A stretch of 64,000 nt of DNA from Selenomonadaceae bacterium (lineage in GTDB: Bacteria > Bacillota > Negativicutes > Selenomonadales > Selenomonadaceae): contig JAFXQM010000007.1 in NCBI GenBank assembly GCA_017527075.1, positions 184,368 to 248,367 of the forward strand, in the 5' to 3' direction. This document shows, in pieces, positions 1 to 7,404 of the stretch. The position numbers and the translations under genes were made by a program. The notes beneath the pieces were generated by a model. The model saw nothing but the letters and a program-made list of their open reading frames with translations. It made no database searches and was not told where the DNA came from. How positions within the stretch are numbered: the first letter of the stretch is position 1; the number at the start of each line of letters is the position of its first letter.

Positions 1-1
1 A

Positions 2-718
2 AAAATCGTGACGACCGCGCCGAGCGTCGTCTACAAAGTTCACAAGACCAACGGCGAAGTTTTTTCCATTGACAACCCCGCCGCCCTGCCGCCCACGACG
101 GAAATTAATTTCATTGAGGAGCCGATGGTCAAGGCGACGGTTATCGTGCCGAGCGATTATATCGGAGCCGTCATGGAGCTGTGCAGGGACAAGCGCGGCA
201 CTTATCGCAGCATGGATTACATTGACAAGACTCGCGTGATGATTGTCTACGAGATGCCGCTCAACGAAATTATCTACGACTTCTTCGACAAACTCAAATC
301 GATGACGCGCGGCTACGCAAGTTTGGATTACGAGCTCAGCGAGTACAAGCAGAGCGACCTCGCCAAGCTTGACATACTTTTGAACGGCGATTTGGTTGAC
401 GCGTTGAGTTCAATCGTCCACCGCACGCGCGCCGCGAAAATCGGACGGATACTCGCGCTCAAACTCAAACGAATTATTCCCGAACAACTTTTTGATATTC
501 CGGTGCAAGCGGCAATCGGCGGAAGGATTATCGCGCGCGAAACGGTCAAGGCGCGCCGCAAAGATGTTTTGGCGAAATGTTACGGCGGCGACGTGTCACG
601 CAAGAGAAAACTTTTGGAGAAACAGAAGGCGGGCAAGAAACGCATGAAGGCTGTCGGCAGCGTCGAGCTCCCGCAAGAAGCGTTCATGGCGGTGCTCACC
701 GTCGGCGATGAGGATTAA
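2..718 (+). CDS. lepA: Elongation factor 4 (LepA), C-terminal part
   Basis: The frame is open from the window edge, so the gene starts upstream and only about 239 residues are seen. LepA is a ribosome-bound GTPase that back-translocates or remodels stalled ribosomes at the membrane. The visible part covers the end of domain II, the EF-G domain V-like fold and the LepA-specific C-terminal domain: ATAPSVVY-like start ([10 protein letters not shown]), [18 protein letters not shown], the RGTYRSMDY segment, and the basic tail with [20 protein letters not shown], a hallmark of the family. The GTPase domain is outside the window. It ends convergently against rpsA, and its TAA stop is followed directly by a heptamer repeat array. 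Confidence 0.97.
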   Translation, partial: KIVTTAPSVVYKVHKTNGEVFSIDNPAALPPTTEINFIEEPMVKATVIVPSDYIGAVMELCRDKRGTYRSMDYIDKTRVMIVYEMPLNEIIYDFFDKLKSMTRGYASLDYELSEYKQSDLAKLDILLNGDLVDALSSIVHRTRAAKIGRILALKLKRIIPEQLFDIPVQAAIGGRIIARETVKARRKDVLAKCYGGDVSRKRKLLEKQKAGKKRMKAVGSVELPQEAFMAVLTVGDED

Positions 719-720
719 TG

Positions 721-784
721 AGTTAGGAGTTAGGAGTTGGGGAAGTGATTTTAACTCCTAATTCCTCACTCCTAACTCCTAACT
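721..784. repeat. Heptamer repeat array 1, both orientations
   Basis: Tandem GTTAGGA units on the left and CCTAACT/CCTAATT units on the right can fold into one long hairpin. The array starts 2 nt after the lepA stop and ends with CCTAACTG just before the terminator shared with rpsA. It is one of nine related arrays in this window. Confidence 0.85.
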
Positions 785-786
785 GA

Positions 787-823
787 AAAAGAGGCTCTGC
801 CCGAAACGAGCAAAGCCTCTTTT
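787..823. terminator. Bidirectional terminator between lepA and rpsA
   Basis: AAAAGAGGCT at 787-796 pairs with AGCCTCTTTT at 814-823. The A-run before and T-run after the stem mean it can act as a Rho-independent terminator on either strand, which suits the convergent lepA and rpsA. Confidence 0.8.
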
Positions 824-841
824 GATTTTCGAGTGATTAAT

Positions 842-1999
842 TTATTCCTGAGGAGCCTCGGCACTCTGCTGATAACGTCTGAACCCGGGGTTGTTTCTGT
901 CGCGGCGCGCACGGTTAATCGACAGGGAAATGCGTTTGCGCTTGAGGTCAATGCGCAAAATTTTAACCTTAACAACGTCGTCGACGGCAACGGCCTCTTC
1001 CGCGTTTTCAATGCGGCGGTCGCTGAGTTCGCCCATGGGAATCAATCCGTCGAAGCCGGGCTCAATCTCCATGAACGCGCCGAACTTGGCGAGCTTGACG
1101 ATTTTGCCTTCGATAATGTCGCCCTCGCGATAATTTTCCGCCCTGTCGAGCCACGGGTCGCGCTGAGTCTGTTTGACGGAAAGAGAAATCCTGTGCGCCT
1201 CGGTGTCGACGTTCTTAACGTAAACGTCGAGCTCATCGCCGACCTTGAGGACATCGGACGGATGATTGACGCGCTCCCAAGACAAATCGGAAATATGCGC
1301 CAAGCCGTCGACGCCGCCCACGTCAATGAACGCGCCGTAATCGACCAAGCGTTTGACCGTGCCTTTGACGACGTCGCCCTCGTGCAGCGTGCTGAAGACT
1401 TCCTGCTGCTTGAGTTCGCGTTCGCGTTCGAGAAGCTGGCGGCGGCTGAGAACCAAACGACGCTTGTGCGATTCAATTTCTATCGGCAGAGCTTTGACGG
1501 TCTGTCCGACGTATCCGCTCAAATCTTTGACGAAGTGCAATTCCATCTGCGAGGCGGGAATGAAGCCGCGCAGTCCGTTGACGGTGGCAGTGAGTCCGCC
1601 CTTGACCATGTTGTTAATGTGCGCGTCGACCGTCTGCAAATCGGTGGTTTCGGGGTCTTCGTTGTGAGCTTTAATCGCGCGCAACTCGTCCCACACGACC
1701 TCAGCGTCGGCTTTAATCTTGGACAGGACGCCGCCGTTTTCACCGCCGAGAGACTGAACATAAACTTTAATGACATCGCCAACCTTAACGACATCTTCCG
1801 CCGAATCGGGTTCGGGCGTTGCCAATTCTTTTTTCGGAATGGCAATTTCCTGCTTGTAACCAATGTCGACATAGGCTTCGTCGCGGTTTACTTGAATGAC
1901 TCTGCCTTCGACCACTTCATGCTCGTGAATTTCTTTGAGGCTACTCTCCGACTCTTCAAACCAATTGCCCATCTCTTCGTTCTTCAAATCCTCTGACAC
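842..1999 (-). CDS. rpsA: 30S ribosomal protein S1, four-domain form
   Basis: An RNA-binding protein with four S1 (OB-fold) repeats, about residues 25-95, 110-175, 195-265 and 280-350; the last two carry the classic GAFIDVGGVDGLAHIS and GAFMEIEPGFDGLIPMGE strings. At 385 residues it matches the short Firmicute-type S1 rather than the six-domain enterobacterial one. The start is GTG with GGAGG 10 nt upstream. That Shine-Dalgarno and the first codons lie inside the ispH reading frame: the two genes overlap by 16 nt in different frames, so they are translated from one mRNA and probably coupled. The C-terminus is basic (RRDRNNPGFRRY). Confidence 0.95.
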   Translation of the reverse strand: MSEDLKNEEMGNWFEESESSLKEIHEHEVVEGRVIQVNRDEAYVDIGYKQEIAIPKKELATPEPDSAEDVVKVGDVIKVYVQSLGGENGGVLSKIKADAEVVWDELRAIKAHNEDPETTDLQTVDAHINNMVKGGLTATVNGLRGFIPASQMELHFVKDLSGYVGQTVKALPIEIESHKRRLVLSRRQLLERERELKQQEVFSTLHEGDVVKGTVKRLVDYGAFIDVGGVDGLAHISDLSWERVNHPSDVLKVGDELDVYVKNVDTEAHRISLSVKQTQRDPWLDRAENYREGDIIEGKIVKLAKFGAFMEIEPGFDGLIPMGELSDRRIENAEEAVAVDDVVKVKILRIDLKRKRISLSINRARRDRNNPGFRRYQQSAEAPQE

Positions 2000-2805
2000 T
2001 TTTTATAAACCTCCCCGATAATCCAGTCCGGCGTTGAGGCTCCGGCTGTGATACCGACCTTGTCGGCTTTGTCTAACCATTCAGGTGAAAGCTCTTCGGC
2101 TGTCTCTATGTGGTAAGTCTTGCATTTTTTTTCGCAAAGTTGAGCGAGCCGCGTGGTGTTTGCGCTGTTGCGTCCGCCGATAACCAGCATGACGTCGACC
2201 TTGCCCGCCAGCTCCAGGGCTGCCTTTTGTCTTTGATCCGTTGCCGTGCAGATAGTTCGTAGAATTCTTATGTCGTGTGATTTTCCGAGCAGGTGCGCCA
2301 CTATCTTGACGAAATTTTCGCCGCTCACCGTTGTCTGAGAAACTATTCCGAGCTTGGGGCAGGGCGCGAAATTTTTTGCGTCCTCCTCCGATTCCAAAAT
2401 AGTCGCTGCCTTGTTCGACCATTCAAAAATGCTCTTCACTTCGGGATGATTTTTTTCGCCGACGATGACGACCTGTCTGCCGTCCTCGACCAGCTCCTTT
2501 GCAGACAGTTGCGCTTTTTTCACGTGCGGGCATGTCGCGTCCACCACGAGCAAGCCTTTTGCCTGCGCCTGTTTGTAAACCTGCGGACCGACGCCGTGCG
2601 AACGAATTATTATCGTGCCCTCCTCCATCGCCGTCAAATCTTCTACCGAGCCGACGCCTTCTTGCTTCAGCCGCTCGACCATTTGCGGATTATGGATTAT
2701 GGGCCCCAACGTGCAGCTCTTCCCATCCGCGTGCTCCCTGGCAATTTTTATCGCTCGCTTGACGCCGTAACAAAATCCCAAATACTCCGACAAGATTACT
2801 TCCAT
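1984..2805 (-). CDS. ispH: 4-hydroxy-3-methylbut-2-enyl diphosphate reductase
   Basis: IspH is the last enzyme of the MEP isoprenoid pathway, an iron-sulfur reductase giving IPP and DMAPP. The three cluster-ligand cysteines are visible in GFCYGVKRAI, DATCPHVKK and RTICTATDQRQ; the conserved SQTTVS, GGRNSANTTRLA and TAGASTPDW segments are also present. The start is taken as ATG at 2805 (MEVILSEYLG), which has AGGTGG just upstream; a longer frame to 2850 has no such site and adds residues not found in the family. The gene heads a two-gene operon with rpsA. In some Firmicutes the two are fused into one protein; here they overlap but stay separate. Confidence 0.96.
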   Translation of the reverse strand: MEVILSEYLGFCYGVKRAIKIAREHADGKSCTLGPIIHNPQMVERLKQEGVGSVEDLTAMEEGTIIIRSHGVGPQVYKQAQAKGLLVVDATCPHVKKAQLSAKELVEDGRQVVIVGEKNHPEVKSIFEWSNKAATILESEEDAKNFAPCPKLGIVSQTTVSGENFVKIVAHLLGKSHDIRILRTICTATDQRQKAALELAGKVDVMLVIGGRNSANTTRLAQLCEKKCKTYHIETAEELSPEWLDKADKVGITAGASTPDWIIGEVYKKCQRI

Positions 2806-2869
2806 TTCTACCACCTGTCTGATTGGCTTTGACAAATGAAAAATCCTCAACCGTCAATAACCGCAGGTT

Positions 2870-2898
2870 AGTTTACCATAATCATTTTTCGTAAGCAA
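2870..2898 (-). promoter_or_regulatory. Putative sigma-70 promoter for ispH-rpsA
   Basis: Read on the minus strand, TTGCTT is followed after 17 nt by TAAACT, about 65 nt upstream of the ispH start. The -35 and spacing are reasonable and the -10 is weaker. It is the only obvious candidate in the gap. Confidence 0.35.
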
Positions 2899-2956
2899 TA
2901 ACTTTGAGAAAATTTTTTCTTACCATTGCTCACGGGCGGTGTTGAGGATTTGGAAG

Positions 2957-3108
2957 TCAGCCGACAGCTTTTAATTTCTTGCCGCTGATTGAGTAACTCA
3001 CGCCGTTGATGTTAAACGTGTCGTTTGAACTCACGCCGCTGAAGACCACGTGCCCGCCGCCTTCGATTACCAACGTCAGCTTGGAATTTTTGAACGAAGA
3101 ATTTGTAA
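2957..3108 (-). pseudogene. 3' fragment of a secreted repeat-type protein
   Basis: On the minus strand a frame open from about 3108 to the TGA at 2957-2959 reads NSSFKNSKLTLVIEGGG, then HVVFSGVSSNDTFNINGVSY and SISGKKLKAVG. This looks like the extreme C-terminus of a large beta-rich surface or haemagglutinin-like protein, judged by its alternating hydrophobic and G/S/N pattern. There is no start codon or signal of its own, and upstream it runs directly into a copied piece of the neighbouring acetyltransferase gene. I infer a gene remnant; the parent family is not identified. Confidence 0.45.
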
Positions 3109-3200
3109 AAAAATTTTTTTATTCCGAAGGCGCGCCCCTCTTCCAAAAGTTTTTTGACGATTGCCGAGCCGATACCGCGCCGCGAAAAATTTTCGTCGCG
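3109..3200 (-). pseudogene. Duplicated internal fragment of the GNAT gene
   Basis: About 90 bp here are nearly identical to 3380-3470 inside the adjacent acetyltransferase gene (offset 271 bp). The minus-strand translation ENFSRRGIGSAIVKKLLEE is the acetyl-CoA binding loop of that enzyme. The copy has no start, lacks both ends of the protein, and is separated from the intact gene by its terminator. It is one of several partial copies beside genes in this window. Confidence 0.85.
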
Positions 3201-3202
3201 CA

Positions 3203-3228
3203 AAAAAAATCTCCGCGCCGGGCGGAGA
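3203..3228 (-). terminator. Terminator of the LicD/GNAT operon
   Basis: On the minus strand the stem CTCCGC / GCGGAG with a short CCGG-containing loop is followed by a run of eight T. It lies 7 nt past the stop of the acetyltransferase gene and closes the 6667-3235 operon. Confidence 0.75.
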
Positions 3229-3234
3229 AAAGAT

Positions 3235-3693
3235 TTATTCCAGCGTCATTGCGATTTCGTCACAGTTTGGAAACTTCGGGCACTCGATGCATTCCTTCCA
3301 AATTTTGTGCGGCAAAGATTCTTTGGTCGTGGTCGTGAAGCCGAGCGTCCCGAAAAAATCGGGGCGATAAGTCAGCGTGAAAAATTTTTTTATTCCGAAG
3401 GCGCGCCCCTCTTCCAAAAGTTTCTTGACGATTGCCGAGCCGATACCGCGCCGCGAAAAATTTTCGTCGACAGCCATCGAGCGAACTTCCGCCAGCTCAT
3501 TCCACGTGAAGTGCAACGCGCCGACGCCGACGATTTTTTTTGTGGCAATTTCCTCGGCGACGACGAACTCGCGCAAAGTTTCGTAAAGCGTGCTGTGCGG
3601 TTTTGGGAGCATGACGCCCTGAGAAGCGTAGCCCGCGATTAATTCGTGAATCTCGTCCACGTCCGCGAACGTCGCCTTGCGATAACGAATCAT
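3235..3693 (-). CDS. GNAT N-acetyltransferase, short ArgA type
   Basis: A 152-residue single-domain GNAT acetyltransferase. The acetyl-CoA loop is R-R-G-I-G-S (SRRGIGSAIVKKLLEEGR), preceded by the beta-4 strand LAEVRSMAVDE. The C-terminal string KIWKECIECPKFPNCDE is typical of the small stand-alone amino-acid N-acetyltransferases (ArgA/YhbS-like) that make N-acetylglutamate or acetylate related substrates; arginine biosynthesis is therefore possible but not proven. It is the last gene of the licD operon, 9 nt behind the SDR gene, and is followed by a terminator and a partial copy of itself. Substrate is uncertain. Confidence 0.85.
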   Translation of the reverse strand: MIRYRKATFADVDEIHELIAGYASQGVMLPKPHSTLYETLREFVVAEEIATKKIVGVGALHFTWNELAEVRSMAVDENFSRRGIGSAIVKKLLEEGRAFGIKKFFTLTYRPDFFGTLGFTTTTKESLPHKIWKECIECPKFPNCDEIAMTLE

Positions 3694-3702
3694 CAGCTCA
3701 CC

Positions 3703-4755
3703 TTAAACGATTGTCTTCAAAATTTCCACGGTTTTCTTCACGCCCGAACGAGTGTCATCTTTGGGCGACCAACCAAGCGCGCGGAGTTTGTCGTTGGCGA
3801 GGACGACTTTCAAAACTTTCAAGAAACCTTTCGCCTGCAACTCACTGGGCAGTTGGAAGATAACTTTCTTGCCGGCCAAGGAGCTGACGTATTCGGCAAT
3901 CTCGCGCAAGGAAAGAATGTCGCTTGAGTCGGAGACGTTGTAAGCTTCGCCGCACGCGCCCTTGAGCAGGCAGTAAAGAATTCCGCTGACGCAATCCGCG
4001 CCGTAACAGTAAGAAAATCTCGGAAGGCCTTGGCTCTTGAGGACGATATCTTCGCCGCGCACGCCGTTCATGATGAATTCGCTCATGGCCTTGCTGTCGT
4101 CCAGGCGCATGGTCGGTCCGTAAATTCGGCAGGGACGCGCGATGACCACGTCGAGATTGTATTTGCTGATGTAAGCCTGGCAGAGAGCTTCGCCCGCGCG
4201 TTTTGCTTCGGGGTAGCCGGCGCGCAGTGTGTTGCAGTTAATGTAGCCGCAGTAATTTTCGTCGAAGACGTCGTCCTCGTTGAGCGGCTTGCCGTAGAGG
4301 TCGCCCGAAGACACGAAGACGAATCGTTCAGCCTTGGTCTTCACGGCGAATTCCAAAAGATTGTGGCTGCCGAGGATGTTCGCCATGATTGTGTTGACCG
4401 GGTCGGAAGCGAAAAGTTTGTTCTGCGAATTGCTCGCCGCGTGAATTATAAAATCGGCGTGGAAGTCATCGCCAATCGGCTCGTTGACGTCCAACTTGAT
4501 GAACGAAAAATTTTTGTCGTCGAAGTAGTCGGCGAATCTCTCGTTGGCGACTTTTTCGTTGCGCCCCGCCGCGAAGATTTTTACGTTGAGATTGTCATCG
4601 CGATTTTTTTTCATGAGGACGTCAATCATGAGCGTGCCGATTAATCCTGTCGCGCCGGTGAGGAGCAAACTTTTTCCCGCGAGTTTTTCCCAAGGCAAAT
4701 TTTCATTGGCGACGCCTGCGATATCCGCCGCGTAAATTTCGTGCTTGATGTACAT
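3703..4755 (-). CDS. NAD-dependent epimerase/dehydratase (extended SDR)
   Basis: A 350-residue extended short-chain dehydrogenase. The nucleotide-binding TGATGLIG (GxxGxxG) is near residue 33, an acidic residue and the HAAS segment follow, the catalytic Ser region is FVFVSSGDLYG, and the Y-x-x-x-K pair is in YPEAKRAGE. RPCRIYGP is the usual substrate-loop arginine-proline motif of nucleotide-sugar epimerases. It sits between a cytidylyltransferase and a GNAT gene with only 9 nt gaps, so it likely acts on a CDP- or NDP-linked sugar or polyol destined for a surface glycan. The exact substrate cannot be read from the sequence. Confidence 0.88.
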   Translation of the reverse strand: MYIKHEIYAADIAGVANENLPWEKLAGKSLLLTGATGLIGTLMIDVLMKKNRDDNLNVKIFAAGRNEKVANERFADYFDDKNFSFIKLDVNEPIGDDFHADFIIHAASNSQNKLFASDPVNTIMANILGSHNLLEFAVKTKAERFVFVSSGDLYGKPLNEDDVFDENYCGYINCNTLRAGYPEAKRAGEALCQAYISKYNLDVVIARPCRIYGPTMRLDDSKAMSEFIMNGVRGEDIVLKSQGLPRFSYCYGADCVSGILYCLLKGACGEAYNVSDSSDILSLREIAEYVSSLAGKKVIFQLPSELQAKGFLKVLKVVLANDKLRALGWSPKDDTRSGVKKTVEILKTIV

Positions 4756-4764
4756 GCCGTTACC

Positions 4765-5484
4765 TCACTTCAGCCAATCGCTCTTCTTGGCGGCGAGCAG
4801 TGCTTTGAAAAGTTCAATATCGTCGACGGTCGTGATTTTGATATTTCTGTCGGAGCCGCTGGCGAAGTGCAAAGTCTCGCCGAGGTCAACCATCATTGTG
4901 TTTGCGTAGGACGAACCTTTGATGCCGATATCTTCCGCGAAAGCTTTTTCGTAAGCCCAGAGAAGTTTTCCGAACTTGTAAGCCTGAGGAGTTTGGACGC
5001 GGCGCAGGGTGTCGCGCACGATGTATTCGCGCGTGGTGTACTCGTCGAGCTTTTTGAAAATCTGTTCGTTGTAAGGCATGCTGGTCACGCCGTTGCCGAA
5101 CTGCCTGCAGGTGGCGATGACGTCGGAGAGGACTTCGGGGTCAACCATGGGGCGAATGCCGTCGTGAATGATGACAACGTCGTCGTCCTTGCAGAAACCT
5201 TTCATCGCGAAGACGCCGTTGCGCGTGGACTCTTGGACGGTCGCGCCGCCGTTGACGATTTCCTTGAGCTTCGTGATGTTGTATTGGCGGGAATAGGCGC
5301 GAAGAATATCCTGCCAGCCGTCGAGGCAAACGACGTAGATGGCGTCGATTTCGGGGTGCTTCTGGAAATTTTCGAGCGTGTAAATGACAATCGGTTTGTC
5401 GTAGACGTTGATGAACTGCTTGGGGATATCTTGACGGGTGCGCTGACCTTTACCCGATGCGAGCAATAATGCAACTGTACTCAT
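4765..5484 (-). CDS. IspD/TarI-family cytidylyltransferase
   Basis: A 239-residue CTP-dependent nucleotidyltransferase. The N-terminal LLASGKGQR with the downstream PKQFI is the IspD/TarI signature that binds CTP; IHDGIRPMV is the metal/phosphate region. Family members make CDP-methylerythritol (IspD) or CDP-ribitol and related polyols (TarI). Because the neighbours are a LicD transferase and an SDR, I favour a role in making a CDP-polyol or similar donor for a surface polymer rather than isoprenoids. The upstream leader is odd: the only good Shine-Dalgarno (GGAGGTGAG) is 36 nt before the ATG, with a small hairpin between. Confidence 0.85.
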   Translation of the reverse strand: MSTVALLLASGKGQRTRQDIPKQFINVYDKPIVIYTLENFQKHPEIDAIYVVCLDGWQDILRAYSRQYNITKLKEIVNGGATVQESTRNGVFAMKGFCKDDDVVIIHDGIRPMVDPEVLSDVIATCRQFGNGVTSMPYNEQIFKKLDEYTTREYIVRDTLRRVQTPQAYKFGKLLWAYEKAFAEDIGIKGSSYANTMMVDLGETLHFASGSDRNIKITTVDDIELFKALLAAKKSDWLK

Positions 5485-5493
5485 AAAAAATTT

Positions 5494-5525
5494 GCGGCAA
5501 AAAAATTTCGCCGCGACTCACCTCC
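5494..5525 (-). promoter_or_regulatory. Remote Shine-Dalgarno and hairpin before the cytidylyltransferase gene
   Basis: On the minus strand GGAGGT (5520-5525) is followed by the inverted repeat GCGGC ... GCCGC (5494-5514) and then the ATG at 5484. No closer ribosome site is visible. Folding of the hairpin would shorten the distance between site and start; this is an inference from position only. Confidence 0.35.
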
Positions 5526-5536
5526 GTGAAAAATTA

Positions 5537-6667
5537 TTATCCGTTGTCTTTGCTGTTGAGCAAGATGGATTTGCTGAAATACTCTCTGTAAGGAACGTCC
5601 GTGCTGTACTCGTTGACGTGCCCGCGGGTGACGACCAACTTTTGCCAGTCGCCGTAGCAATTTGTAAGAGCGCGGTCATAGCCGGCGGGCGCGGGGACTT
5701 CAAAGTTTTCAAACGGCAGATAAATTGTTTTCTTGAAATCTTCGTACTGATAGACGATTCGTTTCCTGTTGATTGAGTGATACTTTATCTCCGCGATGTT
5801 GGGCGTCAGGACGAAATTTCTCAGCTGGAACAGGTCGAACTGCTGCGCGCGAAGTTTATAGGGCAGGTTGAGGAAGGTCATCAGCCTCTCGCGCGGAATC
5901 AAAAACTTTTCATTGTTAAAGAGTGCTTCTCTTACTCTGTCGGGGAAAACGGTTGCCAGCAGCAGTTCGCGAGCCGTGTCGAAATTTTTCAACAGTGTCT
6001 TATCTTCAAACGGCGGGCAGGGGTCCAAGCAGAAGATATCAACCCACACGGAATAGAAAACGTCTTTGCGGTCGTCTTCCATCAGATAAGTCGTGCTTTC
6101 GTCCACGAGCCGCAGGAGCGGGAAGAACGGAGCCCACGCCGGATATTTTTCGATTTGTTCCTTGGAGATGAAAGGCAAATCCGAGCTGGCGTGCTGTGCG
6201 GCTTCGGTGTCTGTTTCGAGCCGATAATTGAACCAGTACCACATGCGATAGCAGGGATGATATTTCAATTCCTCTTCGGCGACGCTTTTAAATTTTTCGT
6301 AGTCGGGTCTGAGCATGATGATGTCGACGTCGTCGTCCCAAGGAATAAAACCTTTGTGTCGAACCGCACCCAGAAGCGTGCCGCCTATCGCGTACCAACG
6401 GATATTGTGTTTTTTGCAGATACGAGTAATTTCCTTGAGCAAACCGATTTCCACGTTCCACAATTTTTTTCTGTGACTGGTGACGAGGAAACCGCTGCGC
6501 ATTTCGTCCCTGTTGATGTCGTCGACGAAAATTTCGCGCTCAGGAATTTCACGAGGCGGCAACGATTTTCTCAAGAGCGCGTTCTGTTCGCGCAGCAAAG
6601 CATTTTGTTCCTGCAGAAGTTCGTTTTGCCTGTTTATCGCATCCACCGAGACCATTTCTTCCGCCAT
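5537..6667 (-). CDS. LicD-family phosphotransferase with N-terminal coiled coil
   Basis: LicD-type nucleotidyltransferase-fold enzymes attach phosphocholine or other phospho-alditol groups to surface glycans. The signature GGTLLGAVRHKGFIPWDD with VDI following is clear near residue 105-125. Unusually, residues 10-35 form a heptad leucine/glutamine repeat (NELLQEQNALLREQNALL), a likely coiled coil for oligomerisation. Start ATG 6667 has GGGAG 7 nt upstream; an ATG six codons earlier also has a weak site, so the N-terminus is slightly uncertain. It is the first gene of the operon with the cytidylyltransferase, SDR and GNAT genes. Confidence 0.88.
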   Translation of the reverse strand: MAEEMVSVDAINRQNELLQEQNALLREQNALLRKSLPPREIPEREIFVDDINRDEMRSGFLVTSHRKKLWNVEIGLLKEITRICKKHNIRWYAIGGTLLGAVRHKGFIPWDDDVDIIMLRPDYEKFKSVAEEELKYHPCYRMWYWFNYRLETDTEAAQHASSDLPFISKEQIEKYPAWAPFFPLLRLVDESTTYLMEDDRKDVFYSVWVDIFCLDPCPPFEDKTLLKNFDTARELLLATVFPDRVREALFNNEKFLIPRERLMTFLNLPYKLRAQQFDLFQLRNFVLTPNIAEIKYHSINRKRIVYQYEDFKKTIYLPFENFEVPAPAGYDRALTNCYGDWQKLVVTRGHVNEYSTDVPYREYFSKSILLNSKDNG

Positions 6668-6726
6668 AGAATCACTCCCATACAATTTTTCCTTCCGCCC
6701 TCAGCGGCAGGAACTTACTTTGCAAA

Positions 6727-6755
6727 AGTCTATCATACCGCCAAACTTTTTTCAA
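6727..6755 (-). promoter_or_regulatory. Putative promoter of the licD operon
   Basis: On the minus strand TTGAAA is separated by 17 nt from TAGACT, about 60 nt before the licD start. A TATGAT hexamer overlaps the spacer, giving an alternative -10. Confidence 0.45.
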
Positions 6756-6768
6756 CAGAATTTTTTAA

Positions 6769-7284
6769 TCAAAATTCAATTCCCGACTGCGCGGCGATTC
6801 CTTTTTGAAACGGGTGCTTGATTAATTTCATTTCCGTGACCAGGTCGGCGGCGTCAATCAATTCGGGCAGGGCGTCGCGCCCCGTGAAGACCAAATGCAT
6901 TTGCGGCGGACGAATTTTTATCAGCTGCAAAATTTCTTCCGCGCCGAGCAAGCCGAACTTCACCGCGTAATTTATTTCGTCGAGGATTATTAAATCCCAC
7001 GCGCCCGACAAAATTTCTTTCTGCGCGAGCTCAATCGCCGAGCGCGCGGATTTTTTTTGCGCCGCGAAATTTTCTTCCGTGATGAAGCCGAGCCCCAGCT
7101 GCCTGACTTCGATTCCGAGCGCGTCCAACGCTTTCAACTCGCCCGAACGTTTCCGCCCCTTGATGAATTGCAAAATCAAAATCTTCAGCCCCGCCCCGAA
7201 CGCCCGAAGAGCCAAGCCGAGTGCCGCCGTCGTTTTGCCTTTGCCGTCGCCCGTGTGCACGAGGATTAATCCGTGTCTTTCCAA
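6769..7284 (-). CDS. cobO: Cob(I)yrinic acid a,c-diamide adenosyltransferase
   Basis: CobO/BtuR transfers the adenosyl group of ATP to cobalt(I) corrinoids, making adenosylcobalamin precursors. The P-loop is HTGDGKGKTTAALGLALRA right at the N-terminus, and the family motifs LIILDEINYAV and VFTGRDALPELIDAADLVTE follow. The frame runs far upstream, but the protein should begin near the P-loop; TTG at 7284 has GGGAGG 9 nt upstream and gives 171 residues, the usual size. It belongs functionally with cbiE and cbiB elsewhere in the window and is transcribed divergently from proB. Confidence 0.92.
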   Translation of the reverse strand: MERHGLILVHTGDGKGKTTAALGLALRAFGAGLKILILQFIKGRKRSGELKALDALGIEVRQLGLGFITEENFAAQKKSARSAIELAQKEILSGAWDLIILDEINYAVKFGLLGAEEILQLIKIRPPQMHLVFTGRDALPELIDAADLVTEMKLIKHPFQKGIAAQSGIEF

Positions 7285-7338
7285 AATTTTTTCCCTCCCA
7301 AAAAAATTTTTATCGCCATGATACTCCACGCTTAAAAA

Positions 7339-7367
7339 TAAATAAAGCGGCTTGCGCAAATTGACAA
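7339..7367 (-). promoter_or_regulatory. Putative cobO promoter
   Basis: On the minus strand TTGTCA, 17 nt, TATTTA. It overlaps the proB promoter on the other strand almost completely, so polymerase binding at one should exclude the other. Confidence 0.45.
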
Positions 7368-7380
7368 ATGAATTTATAAT
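7352..7380 (+). promoter_or_regulatory. proB promoter
   Basis: TTGCGC at 7352-7357, a 17-nt spacer and a perfect TATAAT at 7375-7380, 25 nt before the chosen proB start. Confidence 0.65.
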
Positions 7381-7404
7381 GAAAACAAAAAGGAAGTGAT
7401 TGAC

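Noticed and set aside
833..1996. 387-codon plus-strand open frame opposite rpsA
   Set aside because: It is an antisense shadow of a clear S1 gene; GC-skewed codon use opens long frames on the opposite strand throughout this window.
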